Assembly: GCA_002298605.1 (NCBI GenBank)
Contig: DBKS01000010.1
Location: forward strand, 28,080-65,191
Length of the DNA stretch: 37,112 bases
From: Bifidobacterium sp. UBA744
GTDB taxonomy: Bacteria > Actinomycetota > Actinomycetes > Actinomycetales > Bifidobacteriaceae
Direction of reading: 5' to 3'
A program made the translations under genes and the position numbers. The notes beneath the pieces were generated by a model. The model was not told the origin of the DNA. It saw only the letters and a program-made list of their open reading frames with translations, and made no database searches. Each line of letters begins with the position of its first letter. Positions within the stretch are counted from its first letter, which is position 1. Shown in pieces: positions 1 to 7,588 of the stretch.

Positions 1-603
1 CTGAACAGCGGGGAATCCATCAACGGCGTGTTCAAGGCGGCGGAAACCGTGGCCAATGCCGGCGGCGTGCCGCTGATCATGAGCTACTGGAATCTCATCT
101 ATCACTATGGCGTCGAGCGCTTCGCCCGTGATTTCGCCAATGCCGGCGGCGCCGGGCTCATCACGCCGGATCTGATTCCGGATGAGGCGGGGGAGTGGAT
201 CGAAGCTTCCGACCGCCATGGCCTGGACCGCATCTTCCTGGTCTCCCCGGATTCCTCCGACGAGCGTCTCGCCGTCGTGGCAAACAACGCTCGGGGCTTT
301 GTCTATGCCGCCAGCCGCATGGGCGTGACCGGCGAACGCGCCACCATCACCGATTCCCCCGAACGGCTGGTGGACCGTGCCCGCAACGCCGGCGCCAAGC
401 ACGTGTGCGTCGGCATCGGCGTGTCGACCGCCGAGCAGGCGGCCACAGTCGGTTCCTATGCCGATGGCGTGATCGTCGGATCCGCATTGGTGCATCAGCT
501 GCTTGACGAATCGGGTCGCCACGCCCTTGACGAGGGCGAGGGACTGGCCCTGCTGGCCGCCAAGGCCGATGAGCTTGCCGGCGGCGTGGCGTCGGCCCGC
601 TAG
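1..603 (+). CDS. trpA: Tryptophan synthase alpha subunit, 3' part (5' end outside window)
   Basis: TrpA cleaves indole-3-glycerol phosphate to indole and glyceraldehyde 3-phosphate in the last step of tryptophan synthesis, working with TrpB in the cytoplasm. The frame is open from base 1, so about 200 C-terminal residues are visible. The catalytic Glu and Asp of the N-terminal half lie outside the window. Family landmarks seen are PLIMSYWNL, the SRMGVTG loop, the GIGVSTAEQA segment and ADGVIVGSALV, which form the end of the TIM barrel and the phosphate-binding region. The gene stops 9 bp before lgt; trpA-lgt is a common actinobacterial pair, so the two are probably co-transcribed. Confidence 0.96.
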   Translation: MNSGESINGVFKAAETVANAGGVPLIMSYWNLIYHYGVERFARDFANAGGAGLITPDLIPDEAGEWIEASDRHGLDRIFLVSPDSSDERLAVVANNARGFVYAASRMGVTGERATITDSPERLVDRARNAGAKHVCVGIGVSTAEQAATVGSYADGVIVGSALVHQLLDESGRHALDEGEGLALLAAKADELAGGVASAR

Positions 604-612
604 GATGAGGCT

Positions 613-1599
613 ATGAATCTCGCATACATTCCCTCACCGTCGATATCGTATTTCACGCTTGGCCCGGTGACGATACGCTGTTATGCCCTGTGCATTCTCG
701 CGGGCATCGTCGCCGCCGTATGGATGACGACCAAGCGGTGGCAGCGTCTCGGCGGCACTTTCGACCAAGTGTTTGACATCACCATCGTCGCAGTGCCCAG
801 CGGCATCGTCGGTGCCAGGCTGTACCACATCATCACCACGCCGGAACGTTTTTTCGGTCCCAACGGCAACTGGGTCGAGATGTTCAAGATCTGGAATGGC
901 GGACTTGGCATATGGGGCGGCATCCTCCTCGGCGCATTGGGCGCATGGGCATGGTGCCGTCACAGGCACTATCCGATGGCGCTGTTGGCAGACGCGATCG
1001 CGCCCGGACTGTTGGTTGCCCAGGCCATTGGACGTCTGGGCAACTGGTTCAACCAGGAATTGTATGGCGCCCCGACCACGCTGCCATGGGGGCTGAAGCT
1101 CAATACCGATGGCACGGCGATCGGCTCCACCGAGCAATGCTATGACGGGCGGACCTGTCCCACCGGCACGCTGTTCCACCCCACCTTCCTGTACGAGATG
1201 ATATGGAACCTGATCGGAGCGGCCCTTATCATCTGGATCGGTTCGAAGGCCGTCAAGAGGCTGAAGGCCGGATCCCTGTTCGCCATATACGTGATGTGGT
1301 ATACGGCCGGACGCACCTGGATTGAAATGCTGCGCATCGACTTCGCCCACACCTTCCTCGGCGTTCGCATCAATGTGTGGGTGTCGATGGTGGTGTTCGT
1401 GCTTGCCGCCGTGGCGTTCGCGCTGATCATGCAGCTGGGCAAGCCGGTTGAACTACTTGCCGAGAAGCTGCGTACCGTCACTGAGATGGAGACCCAGTTG
1501 GAGGCACCCGTCGACCCGTCGGCGCCGGCCGGCCAGGCCGACGCGGACGCGGACAACGCCGCGATGCCGGCCGAACCTGACGTACCCACCCATCCATAG
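613..1599 (+). CDS. lgt: Prolipoprotein diacylglyceryl transferase
   Basis: Lgt moves the diacylglyceryl group of phosphatidylglycerol onto the lipobox cysteine of prelipoproteins in the cytoplasmic membrane. The 328-residue product has several hydrophobic segments and the Lgt signature GRLGNWFNQELYGAPT, followed by HPTFLYE, both typical of the catalytic core. The last 50-60 residues form a polar, Ala/Asp/Pro-rich tail that the E. coli enzyme lacks and that is common in actinobacterial Lgt. The ATG follows trpA by 9 bp with GATGAGG as a weak ribosome-binding site, and rpe follows 11 bp downstream, so this looks like one operon. Confidence 0.96.
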   Translation: MNLAYIPSPSISYFTLGPVTIRCYALCILAGIVAAVWMTTKRWQRLGGTFDQVFDITIVAVPSGIVGARLYHIITTPERFFGPNGNWVEMFKIWNGGLGIWGGILLGALGAWAWCRHRHYPMALLADAIAPGLLVAQAIGRLGNWFNQELYGAPTTLPWGLKLNTDGTAIGSTEQCYDGRTCPTGTLFHPTFLYEMIWNLIGAALIIWIGSKAVKRLKAGSLFAIYVMWYTAGRTWIEMLRIDFAHTFLGVRINVWVSMVVFVLAAVAFALIMQLGKPVELLAEKLRTVTEMETQLEAPVDPSAPAGQADADADNAAMPAEPDVPTHP

Positions 1600-1610
1600 A
1601 ATGAGGAGCC

Positions 1611-2276
1611 ATGAGCATTCAGATCGCCCCCAGCATCCTATCCGCTGATTTCTGCAACCTTGAGCGAGACCTCAAGGCCATCGCCAATGCGGATCTCGTC
1701 CACGTTGATGTTATGGACCATCATTTCGTACCGAACCTGACCCTTGGGGAGCCAATCGTCAAGCGCATCTGCGAAGTGACGGATCTGCCGGTCGACGTTC
1801 ATTTGATGATTGAGGATCCGGACCGCTGGGCACCGGAATTCGCCAAATGCGGCGCCGCGTCGGTCACCTTCCATGCCGGCGCCACGCATGCCCCGGTGCG
1901 TCTGGCCCGCCAGCTGCGCGAGATGGGCGTCAGGGCGTCATATGCGGTTCGTCCCGCCGAACCGGTCGAGCCGATTTTCGACATTCTCGACGAGTTCGAC
2001 ATGGTGCTGGTCATGACCGTGGAGCCCGGTTTCGGTGGCCAGAAATTCCTCGGCAATCAGATGGGCAAGGTGCGCCGTCTGCGCGATGAAATCACCCGGC
2101 GCGGTCTGGACGTGAACATTCAGGTTGACGGCGGCGTGAGCCCCGCCACCGCGGACGTTGTGGCGGCGGCCGGCGCCGATGTGCTGGTCGCCGGTTCCGC
2201 CGTATATGGCGCCGACAACCCGGCCGGGGCCATCGAATCCATTCGAAGCAAGGCCCAGGCCGCATTCAGGGCCTGA
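1611..2276 (+). CDS. rpe: Ribulose-phosphate 3-epimerase
   Basis: Rpe interconverts ribulose 5-phosphate and xylulose 5-phosphate. In bifidobacteria xylulose 5-phosphate is also the substrate of phosphoketolase, so the enzyme sits close to the central fructose-6-phosphate shunt (established for the genus, not shown here). The 221-residue TIM-barrel protein has the expected motifs: APSILSADF at the N terminus, VHVDVMDHHFVPN with metal and catalytic residues, VHLMIEDPDR, VEPGFGGQKF and VDGGVSP for phosphate binding. GAGGAG stands just upstream of the ATG. It follows lgt by 11 bp. Confidence 0.96.
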   Translation: MSIQIAPSILSADFCNLERDLKAIANADLVHVDVMDHHFVPNLTLGEPIVKRICEVTDLPVDVHLMIEDPDRWAPEFAKCGAASVTFHAGATHAPVRLARQLREMGVRASYAVRPAEPVEPIFDILDEFDMVLVMTVEPGFGGQKFLGNQMGKVRRLRDEITRRGLDVNIQVDGGVSPATADVVAAAGADVLVAGSAVYGADNPAGAIESIRSKAQAAFRA

Positions 2277-2322
2277 GACGTTCAATTGTTCGTTAGCATC
2301 GATCAGAAAGTGAAAGCATAGT

Positions 2323-2586
2323 ATGAAGTCGTTTGAGTCGCTGTACGCCGAGCTGCTCGAAAAGTCCAAAACCCGTCCGGAGGGCTCCCTGACCGTGGGC
2401 GAGCTCGACAAGGGCACGCATTTCATCGGCAAGAAGATCGTCGAAGAAGCCGGCGAGACGTGGATCGCCGCCGAATACGAGGGCAACGACCGCATGGCCG
2501 AGGAGATGAGCCAGCTGCTGTATCACGTGCAGGTCATGATGATCAAGCATGGCGTCACCCTCGAGGATGTATACAAGTACCTGTAA
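2323..2586 (+). CDS. hisE: Phosphoribosyl-ATP diphosphatase
   Basis: HisE hydrolyses phosphoribosyl-ATP to phosphoribosyl-AMP, the second step of histidine synthesis. The 87-residue length is that of the monofunctional actinobacterial enzyme; in many other bacteria HisE is fused to HisI. Seen are the MazG-like helices with KKIVEEAGE and EMSQLLYHVQVMM, which carry the acidic metal ligands. No strong ribosome-binding site precedes the ATG. The gene lies 46 bp after rpe and 53 bp before hisG. The hisE-hisG pair, apart from the other his genes, is a common actinobacterial arrangement. Confidence 0.95.
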   Translation: MKSFESLYAELLEKSKTRPEGSLTVGELDKGTHFIGKKIVEEAGETWIAAEYEGNDRMAEEMSQLLYHVQVMMIKHGVTLEDVYKYL

Positions 2587-2639
2587 CCGCGAGGCCGCAT
2601 AAGGCTTTGCATGGATTCGTTCAAATCACAAGGAGAATC

Positions 2640-3491
2640 ATGCTTCGCATCGCTGTGCCCAATAAGGGCATGCTGTCGGAACCGGCTTGGAATATGCTGT
2701 CGGAGGCTGGTTATCGCCTGCGCACCAACTCGCGTCAGCTGGTGGTGCAGGATCCCGACAACGAAATCGAACTGTTTTACCTCCGTCCGCTCGACATCGC
2801 CGTGTATGTCGGTGCGGGCACCATCGACTGCGGCATCACCGGCGAGGACCTGCTGAAGAATTCCGGCACCGCCGCCCTCGAGCACATGCCCCTTGGCTTC
2901 GGAGCCTCCACCTTCCGCTTCGCCGCTCCGAACGAGTCTCCGATCAGCAAGCTCGAAGACATTGAGGGCAAGCGCGTCGCCACCACCTTCGACAAGCTGG
3001 TGCAGGATTATCTGAAGGATCATGGCATCAATGCCCAGACCATTCATCTGGACGGCGCCGTGGAATCCTCCGTGCAGCTCGGCGTGGCCGATCTCATTGC
3101 CGACGTGGTGTCCACCGGCACCACGCTGCGCAACGCCGGCCTACGTATTTTCGGCGAGCCGCTGATGCATTCCGAGGCCTGCCTGATTCGTTCGCCGCGT
3201 CTTGCCGAAGACGATCCACGTCTGGTGGTGTTCTCCCGTCGTCTGCAGGGCGTGCTGACCGCCCACCAGTATGTGCTGATGGATTATGACATCCCCGTTG
3301 ACAAGGTTTCGGCTGCGGTCGCTGTGACGCCCGGTTTTGAAAGCCCGACGATCTCCCCGCTGCACGATAGGCAGTGGAACGCGGTGCGCGTCATGGTTCC
3401 CAAGAAGTCGGTGAACCAGCTGATGGACGATCTCTACGAGGTTGGCGCCCGAGGCATCATCGTTACCGCGCTTCAGGCCTCACGCATGTAA
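2640..3491 (+). CDS. hisG: ATP phosphoribosyltransferase (long form)
   Basis: HisG condenses ATP and PRPP to phosphoribosyl-ATP, the committed and feedback-controlled step of histidine synthesis. The start is the ATG at 2640, preceded by AAGGAG. The frame is open upstream but overlaps hisE and has no homology there, giving 283 residues. Motifs seen are LRIAVPNKGML at the N terminus, the GITGEDLL region and the PRPP loop DVVSTGTTLR. The C-terminal part, ending in VGARGIIVTALQASRM, is the ACT-like regulatory domain, so this is the HisZ-independent long form inhibited by histidine. The first step thus sits next to the second-step gene hisE. Confidence 0.96.
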   Translation: MLRIAVPNKGMLSEPAWNMLSEAGYRLRTNSRQLVVQDPDNEIELFYLRPLDIAVYVGAGTIDCGITGEDLLKNSGTAALEHMPLGFGASTFRFAAPNESPISKLEDIEGKRVATTFDKLVQDYLKDHGINAQTIHLDGAVESSVQLGVADLIADVVSTGTTLRNAGLRIFGEPLMHSEACLIRSPRLAEDDPRLVVFSRRLQGVLTAHQYVLMDYDIPVDKVSAAVAVTPGFESPTISPLHDRQWNAVRVMVPKKSVNQLMDDLYEVGARGIIVTALQASRM

Positions 3492-3542
3492 ACTGGGTGA
3501 TCTGTAAGGCGAACGTCGCGCACAAAGGTATGGGAGGTGTCG

Positions 3543-4160
3543 ATGGGAGCGCATCGCGAGGATACGGCGTACAGTCCGGAAGCCAGAGATCTTATTTGGA
3601 CGGTGCCGAATGCCATCAGTCTGTTGCGCATCCTGTCGATACCGTTGTTCGCAGTGCTGGTTACCCGGCGCGACATGGTCTGGGCGTTGTTCGTCCTGGC
3701 CGTATCGGCGCTGTCCGACGGCCTTGACGGTCTGGTGGCTCGCAGATTCAACCAGGTGAGCAAAATCGGCCAGATTCTCGATCCGATCGCCGACCGCCTG
3801 CTTATTTTCTGTTCGGTGGTCGCGCTCGGCATCGCCGGCATCATCCCATGGTGGGTGCTTCTGGTCGTCGGCGCGCGGGATCTGGTCATGGGCATCGAGA
3901 TTCTGGTGCTCGCCCAGTACGACTACGGTCCCCTTCCGGTTCACTTTGTCGGAAAATCCGGCACCGCGGTGCTGATGATGACGATCCCCGCGTTCATTAT
4001 CGCGGAAATGTGGCAGGGCGCATTTACACTCGGCCTGCATCTGATCTGCATCGCCGGACTGATATGGGGCGCGGCGTTGTACTGGATGGCCGGGATCATC
4101 TATCTCAAGCAGGGCTATGACATCATCAAGACGGCCCGATCGGAACGTCCGCGGCGATGA
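3543..4160 (+). CDS. pgsA: CDP-alcohol phosphatidyltransferase (PgsA2-like)
   Basis: A membrane enzyme that joins a CDP-diacylglycerol phosphatidyl group to an alcohol acceptor. The family motif is complete: D59, D62-G63, A66-R67, G76, D80 and D84, within an integral membrane protein of 205 residues. The ATG at 3543 is preferred over the in-frame GTG at 3537, because GGGAGG at 3532-3537 is correctly spaced for it. Mycobacterium tuberculosis has pgsA2 (Rv1822) in the same position ahead of the DUF881 cluster, so phosphatidylglycerol-phosphate synthase is the likely role, but the acceptor cannot be read from sequence. Its last four bases (ATGA) overlap the next gene. Confidence 0.87.
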   Translation: MGAHREDTAYSPEARDLIWTVPNAISLLRILSIPLFAVLVTRRDMVWALFVLAVSALSDGLDGLVARRFNQVSKIGQILDPIADRLLIFCSVVALGIAGIIPWWVLLVVGARDLVMGIEILVLAQYDYGPLPVHFVGKSGTAVLMMTIPAFIIAEMWQGAFTLGLHLICIAGLIWGAALYWMAGIIYLKQGYDIIKTARSERPRR

Positions 4161-5128
4161 GCGACGTGTTGCCGGAGCGCATGCCTCCCGAACTGCCCGT
4201 TGCCGTCGATATGATGCCTGTGCATCGCAGGGCTGTTTTTTCATCGGACGTCTGGCGCCTGACGGGACACCACCCCCAAGGGCCCCTTGGCATTCATGCC
4301 CAGGATTCGACCCGGCGACGCCGACTCGCCGACGATTCGCTGCGTCTCGTCGATGATCTGACGAACAGGCCCATGGATTCGCTCTATGCCGATTCGCTGC
4401 TCGACCAGCGTCCACGCTCGGCCGTGGAGATCTGGGGCACACGCTGCATCGTGTTCCTGATCTGCATCGTCGTCGGCATTTCCGGTTCCGTCGTGGTCCA
4501 GCGGCTGCACTCCGATCCGCGCAAGCAGCAGCGCGACTGGTATATCAGTCGTATCGAAGACGTTTCGGCGCAATCCGATGCGTTGACCAAGGATCTCGCG
4601 GATCTGAGGTCCCAGATCAATGCATTGTCCGACCAGGTGGGCGCGTCGTCCACGGACGAGACGCTGACGCGCGACGAACTCGGCATCGGCTCGCTGGCAG
4701 TGGAGGGCCCCGGCATCGCCGTCCAGCTCACCAATCCGGTTTCCGCGTCAAACACGGACGGGAAAACGGCATCGGGGACTAAAATCCGCGTGGTATCCGA
4801 CGACGACCTGCAATGGTATGTCTCGCAGCTCTGGGGTGCCGGTGCGGAGGCCATCGCCGTCAACGGGTGCCGTCTCGGCGTGCAGACGTCCATCCGCAGG
4901 GCTGGCGGCACCATTCTCGTCGATCTCACGAAGATCGAAAGCCCGTATATTATTCAGGCCATCGGCGATAAAACCGCGCTGCGCAAGGCCGTTGACACGA
5001 ACGTCGCGGGAACCGTGCCGGATATACTGAACGGAGCTGGCATTCACCCGCAGATTTCCAATCAGACGACGATTAGACTGGAAGCCGCGGAGTCAAAGAA
5101 TCTGTCCTATGCAAGGAGTGTCGAGTAA
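4157..5128 (+). CDS. DUF881 membrane-anchored protein, first copy
   Basis: Function unknown; an actinobacterial envelope protein of the DUF881 family, corresponding to Rv1823 in M. tuberculosis. The 323-residue protein has a cytoplasmic N-terminal region of about 94 residues, one membrane segment at about 95-114, a coiled-coil stretch at about 126-160 and a C-terminal extracytoplasmic DUF881 domain with IRVVSDDDLQWYVSQLWGAGAEAIAVNG. The start overlaps the pgsA stop by 4 bp, and its stop directly abuts the next ATG, so translation is probably coupled. The N-terminal cytoplasmic part is longer than in the second copy. Confidence 0.88.
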   Translation: MSDVLPERMPPELPVAVDMMPVHRRAVFSSDVWRLTGHHPQGPLGIHAQDSTRRRRLADDSLRLVDDLTNRPMDSLYADSLLDQRPRSAVEIWGTRCIVFLICIVVGISGSVVVQRLHSDPRKQQRDWYISRIEDVSAQSDALTKDLADLRSQINALSDQVGASSTDETLTRDELGIGSLAVEGPGIAVQLTNPVSASNTDGKTASGTKIRVVSDDDLQWYVSQLWGAGAEAIAVNGCRLGVQTSIRRAGGTILVDLTKIESPYIIQAIGDKTALRKAVDTNVAGTVPDILNGAGIHPQISNQTTIRLEAAESKNLSYARSVE

Positions 5129-5461
5129 ATGGCCGCGGTACTTGGACTGATCATCGGTGTAGTGGTGGGCATCTTCCTGCAACCCGATATTCCCATTGTG
5201 CTGCAACCGTATCTGCCGATTATGGTCGTCGCCGCGCTCGACGCGCTGCTGGGCGCCGCACGTTCGTATTTTGAGCGCAGCTTCTCCGACAAGGTGTTCG
5301 TCATATCCTTCTTCTCCAATGTCATCACCGCGACCCTGCTGGTCGTTCTCGGCAACCAGCTTGGCGTCGGAACCCAGTTGACCACGGCCGTCATCGTCGT
5401 GATGGGCATTCGCATCTTCTCGAACGTCTCCGCCATCCGCCGGTTCATTTTCAGGGGATGA
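5129..5461 (+). CDS. sbp: Small basic protein (Sbp, DUF1290)
   Basis: A 110-residue membrane protein of the DUF1290/Sbp family (Rv1824 in M. tuberculosis; sbp beside divisome genes in Bacillus). Its molecular role is not known. Three hydrophobic segments are visible (about 1-20, 25-45 and 60-90), and the family core is the LDALLGAARSYFERSFSDKVFVISFFSN region. It starts immediately after the stop codon of the first DUF881 gene and ends 4 bp before the second, inside a tightly packed unit. The conserved DUF881-sbp-DUF881 sandwich suggests the three proteins form one envelope complex. Confidence 0.92.
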   Translation: MAAVLGLIIGVVVGIFLQPDIPIVLQPYLPIMVVAALDALLGAARSYFERSFSDKVFVISFFSNVITATLLVVLGNQLGVGTQLTTAVIVVMGIRIFSNVSAIRRFIFRG

Positions 5462-5465
5462 TAGC

Positions 5466-6293
5466 GTGAGGGACAACGAGCGAGAAGAAAAGGGCGCGTC
5501 AAACACATTCCATCGCCAACGGCGCGCGGATGAGGCAAACGACCGGACCGCGACTGGTTCATTCCCCAAGGTGCGTCGCAAGTCCGGGCGTGTCGATCTC
5601 AATCGCAACGCCACGCGCAATCGCATCCTCACCAGCGTATTGGTGGCGGTCCTGTGCGCGCTGCTGGGCTTCGGGTATATGGTCCAGATGCATAACACCC
5701 AATCGTCGTACGAGTCGATGACCGAGGACGAGCTCAGGCGGCTGTTCACCGAAACCAGCACGCAGGTCTCCAAACTTGAGGATCGAAAAAACGAGTTGAC
5801 CGCGCAGCTGAATTCAATCAAGGAGGCTGCCGACAAGCAGGAGCAGGCTCGCCGCGTCGCACAACAGAACGAGCAGACCAGCGGCATTCTCTCCGGGCGC
5901 CTACCGGCCCAAGGCAAGGGGATCACCATATCCATCTCCGAGAATTCAACCACTCCGATCGACGCGGCGACGATGTTCCATCTCATCGAGGAACTGCGGA
6001 ATGCAGGAGCCGAGGTTATCGAATTCGATGGCGTGCGCGTTGTGACGTCCACATCCTTCACGCGCGGCAACGGCGGGCTGGTCTGCGACGGTCAGACATT
6101 GTCGAGCCCGTATATCGTGAAGGCCATCGGCGATCCCTCTACGCTGCAGAGCGCCATTGACATCGCCGGAGGAGTGGGCTCCTCGCTGAAGCTGGATTTC
6201 AATGCGACGGTAACCATCACCCAATCCGATGATGTGAAAATTGAATCGGTGCGCCAGCCAACGGCGTATCGTTATGCAAAGACTGTAGAATAG
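5466..6293 (+). CDS. DUF881 membrane-anchored protein, second copy
   Basis: Second DUF881 protein (counterpart of Rv1825), 275 residues from a GTG start 4 bp after sbp. The N-terminal 50 residues are basic and hydrophilic. A single membrane segment lies at about 54-73, a coiled coil at about 88-135, and the extracytoplasmic DUF881 domain follows, ending in the TAYRYAKTVE-type tail that resembles the end of the first copy. The two DUF881 proteins differ mainly in their N-terminal regions, so they are probably paralogues that work as a pair. Function is unknown; an envelope or division role is inferred from the neighbouring ftsR. Confidence 0.9.
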   Translation: MRDNEREEKGASNTFHRQRRADEANDRTATGSFPKVRRKSGRVDLNRNATRNRILTSVLVAVLCALLGFGYMVQMHNTQSSYESMTEDELRRLFTETSTQVSKLEDRKNELTAQLNSIKEAADKQEQARRVAQQNEQTSGILSGRLPAQGKGITISISENSTTPIDAATMFHLIEELRNAGAEVIEFDGVRVVTSTSFTRGNGGLVCDGQTLSSPYIVKAIGDPSTLQSAIDIAGGVGSSLKLDFNATVTITQSDDVKIESVRQPTAYRYAKTVE

Positions 6294-6298
6294 CTCGT

Positions 6299-6757
6299 AT
6301 GACTGATCCGATTCCTACCGCAGGCGAGACCACCATTATTGGGATGCCCGCCATTGCCATTCCCGTTACCACCGCAACCGCCACCGGCGATCGCCCCCTC
6401 ACTCAGGAAGATCTCGACACCATCGCGCGTCTTGCCGAGGGGACCGCGCTGCTGATCTCCACCAGGGGGGCGGTGACAGGCTCACGATATCTGCTGGATG
6501 AGGACGAGGTGACGGTGGGACGCGATCCAAGCGCCGATATTCTGCTTGACGATTCCACCGTGTCTCGCGCGCATGCGGTATTCCGCCGCATCGAGGGCGT
6601 ATACCATGTGATCGATGCTGGTTCGCTGAACGGCACCTATGTGAACCGACAGCGCGTGGACGACCAAGCGCTGCGCAATGGCGACGAAATCATGATCGGC
6701 AAGTTCAGGCTGGTCTTCTTCACCAAATCCGCCGTGCTTGCCGCGCCGCAGGTCTGA
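6299..6757 (+). CDS. garA: FHA-domain regulator, GarA/OdhI family
   Basis: GarA/OdhI are Ser/Thr-kinase-controlled switches that bind 2-oxoglutarate dehydrogenase and glutamate enzymes in other actinobacteria. This 152-residue protein has the N-terminal phosphoacceptor-like ETT (E10-T11-T12) and a complete FHA domain: VGRDPSADILLDD, SRAHAVF and NGTYVN provide the Gly-Arg, Ser-Arg-x-His and Asn-Gly residues for phosphothreonine binding. It lies 5 bp after the second DUF881 gene and ahead of ftsR. M. tuberculosis has gcvH (Rv1826) in between; here it is absent. The classical target enzyme is thought to be missing from bifidobacteria, so its partners here are open. Confidence 0.9.
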   Translation: MTDPIPTAGETTIIGMPAIAIPVTTATATGDRPLTQEDLDTIARLAEGTALLISTRGAVTGSRYLLDEDEVTVGRDPSADILLDDSTVSRAHAVFRRIEGVYHVIDAGSLNGTYVNRQRVDDQALRNGDEIMIGKFRLVFFTKSAVLAAPQV

Positions 6758-6775
6758 CGCGGGCTTGTCTGTCTG

Positions 6776-6815
6776 CACCGGTGTTGTGGAATCACCGATG
6801 GTTTCCTCACCGGTG
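6776..6815. promoter_or_regulatory. Paired CACCGGTG palindromes upstream of ftsR
   Basis: The self-complementary octamer CACCGGTG occurs at 6776-6783 and 6808-6815, 32 bp apart centre to centre (about three helical turns), with a half-site CACCG between them. A -10-like TATGAT follows at 6819-6824, about 30 bp before the ftsR start, but no good -35 is seen. The arrangement looks like a two-site operator. FtsR itself or another regulator could bind it; that is inference. Confidence 0.45.
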
Positions 6816-6853
6816 CGTTATGATGCGACGCCGGGTCGTGACAAGGAGATGTG

Positions 6854-7498
6854 ATGCATATGGCGGAACCCGCCCCGCATGTATCGCGGCATGAGCGCGC
6901 CGATTCCAATGCCTGTGCCATTCAAGGCGAGCTGTTCGGACCCGAGGACGCCCAGGACGCCAAACGCGGATACCGGGGGACTGTCGCTTCGAAAGTCGCA
7001 GGCATTACCTATCGCCAGCTTGACTACTGGGCTCGCAAGCAAATTGTCGAGCCTTCGATCAATCCCTCCCACGGGTCCGGTTCGCGTCGCCTGTATTCGT
7101 TCAAGGATGTGGTGATTCTGGCGGTTTCCAAACGTCTGCTTGACGCCGGCGTGAATTTGCAGAACGTGACCACGGCCATCGGCTTTCTGACTCAACGAAC
7201 GGTTCAGCAGTTGGAGGACGTCACCATCATGTGCGACGGCGATACGGTGCATGAATGCACTACGAACGAGCAGGTCATCGACTTGGTGCACAGTGGACGC
7301 GCCGTATTCGGCGTGTCGGTTGGATCGCTGTGGCATCAGATCGAGGAGGCGCTTGAGCGTGAGCCGCATGTCGATCTTGAAGCCCCGGGCCACACATCGG
7401 CATCGTCTCGACCGTCGGTCCGCCCAATTGACGAGCTGACCGCCATGCGTATGCGCATGAAGCTTGAGGCTCAGAAGGCGCAGCGCCGGAAGATCTGA
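6854..7498 (+). CDS. ftsR: MerR-family regulator FtsR
   Basis: FtsR (cg1631 in Corynebacterium glutamicum, Rv1828 in M. tuberculosis) is a MerR-type regulator linked to ftsZ expression. The N-terminal helix-turn-helix reads ITYRQLDYWARKQIVEPS, followed by the wing SGSRRLYSFKDVVIL and a dimerisation helix, with an unrelated C-terminal half of about 110 residues. No metal-binding cysteine cluster is apparent. Three starts are possible (GTG 6851, ATG 6854, ATG 6860); GGAG at 6845-6848 best fits ATG 6854, giving 214 residues. A 93-bp gap with two CACCGGTG palindromes separates it from garA, so it may have its own promoter. Confidence 0.9.
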   Translation: MHMAEPAPHVSRHERADSNACAIQGELFGPEDAQDAKRGYRGTVASKVAGITYRQLDYWARKQIVEPSINPSHGSGSRRLYSFKDVVILAVSKRLLDAGVNLQNVTTAIGFLTQRTVQQLEDVTIMCDGDTVHECTTNEQVIDLVHSGRAVFGVSVGSLWHQIEEALEREPHVDLEAPGHTSASSRPSVRPIDELTAMRMRMKLEAQKAQRRKI

Positions 7499-7588
7499 GC
7501 GCGTTTTGCCGTAGTCGTTGTTACATGAGCCGCTTACGCTTACAGGTAGTTGCTTCGTTTACTGGCTCCTGCAGCTTGGGGAGGGTTT

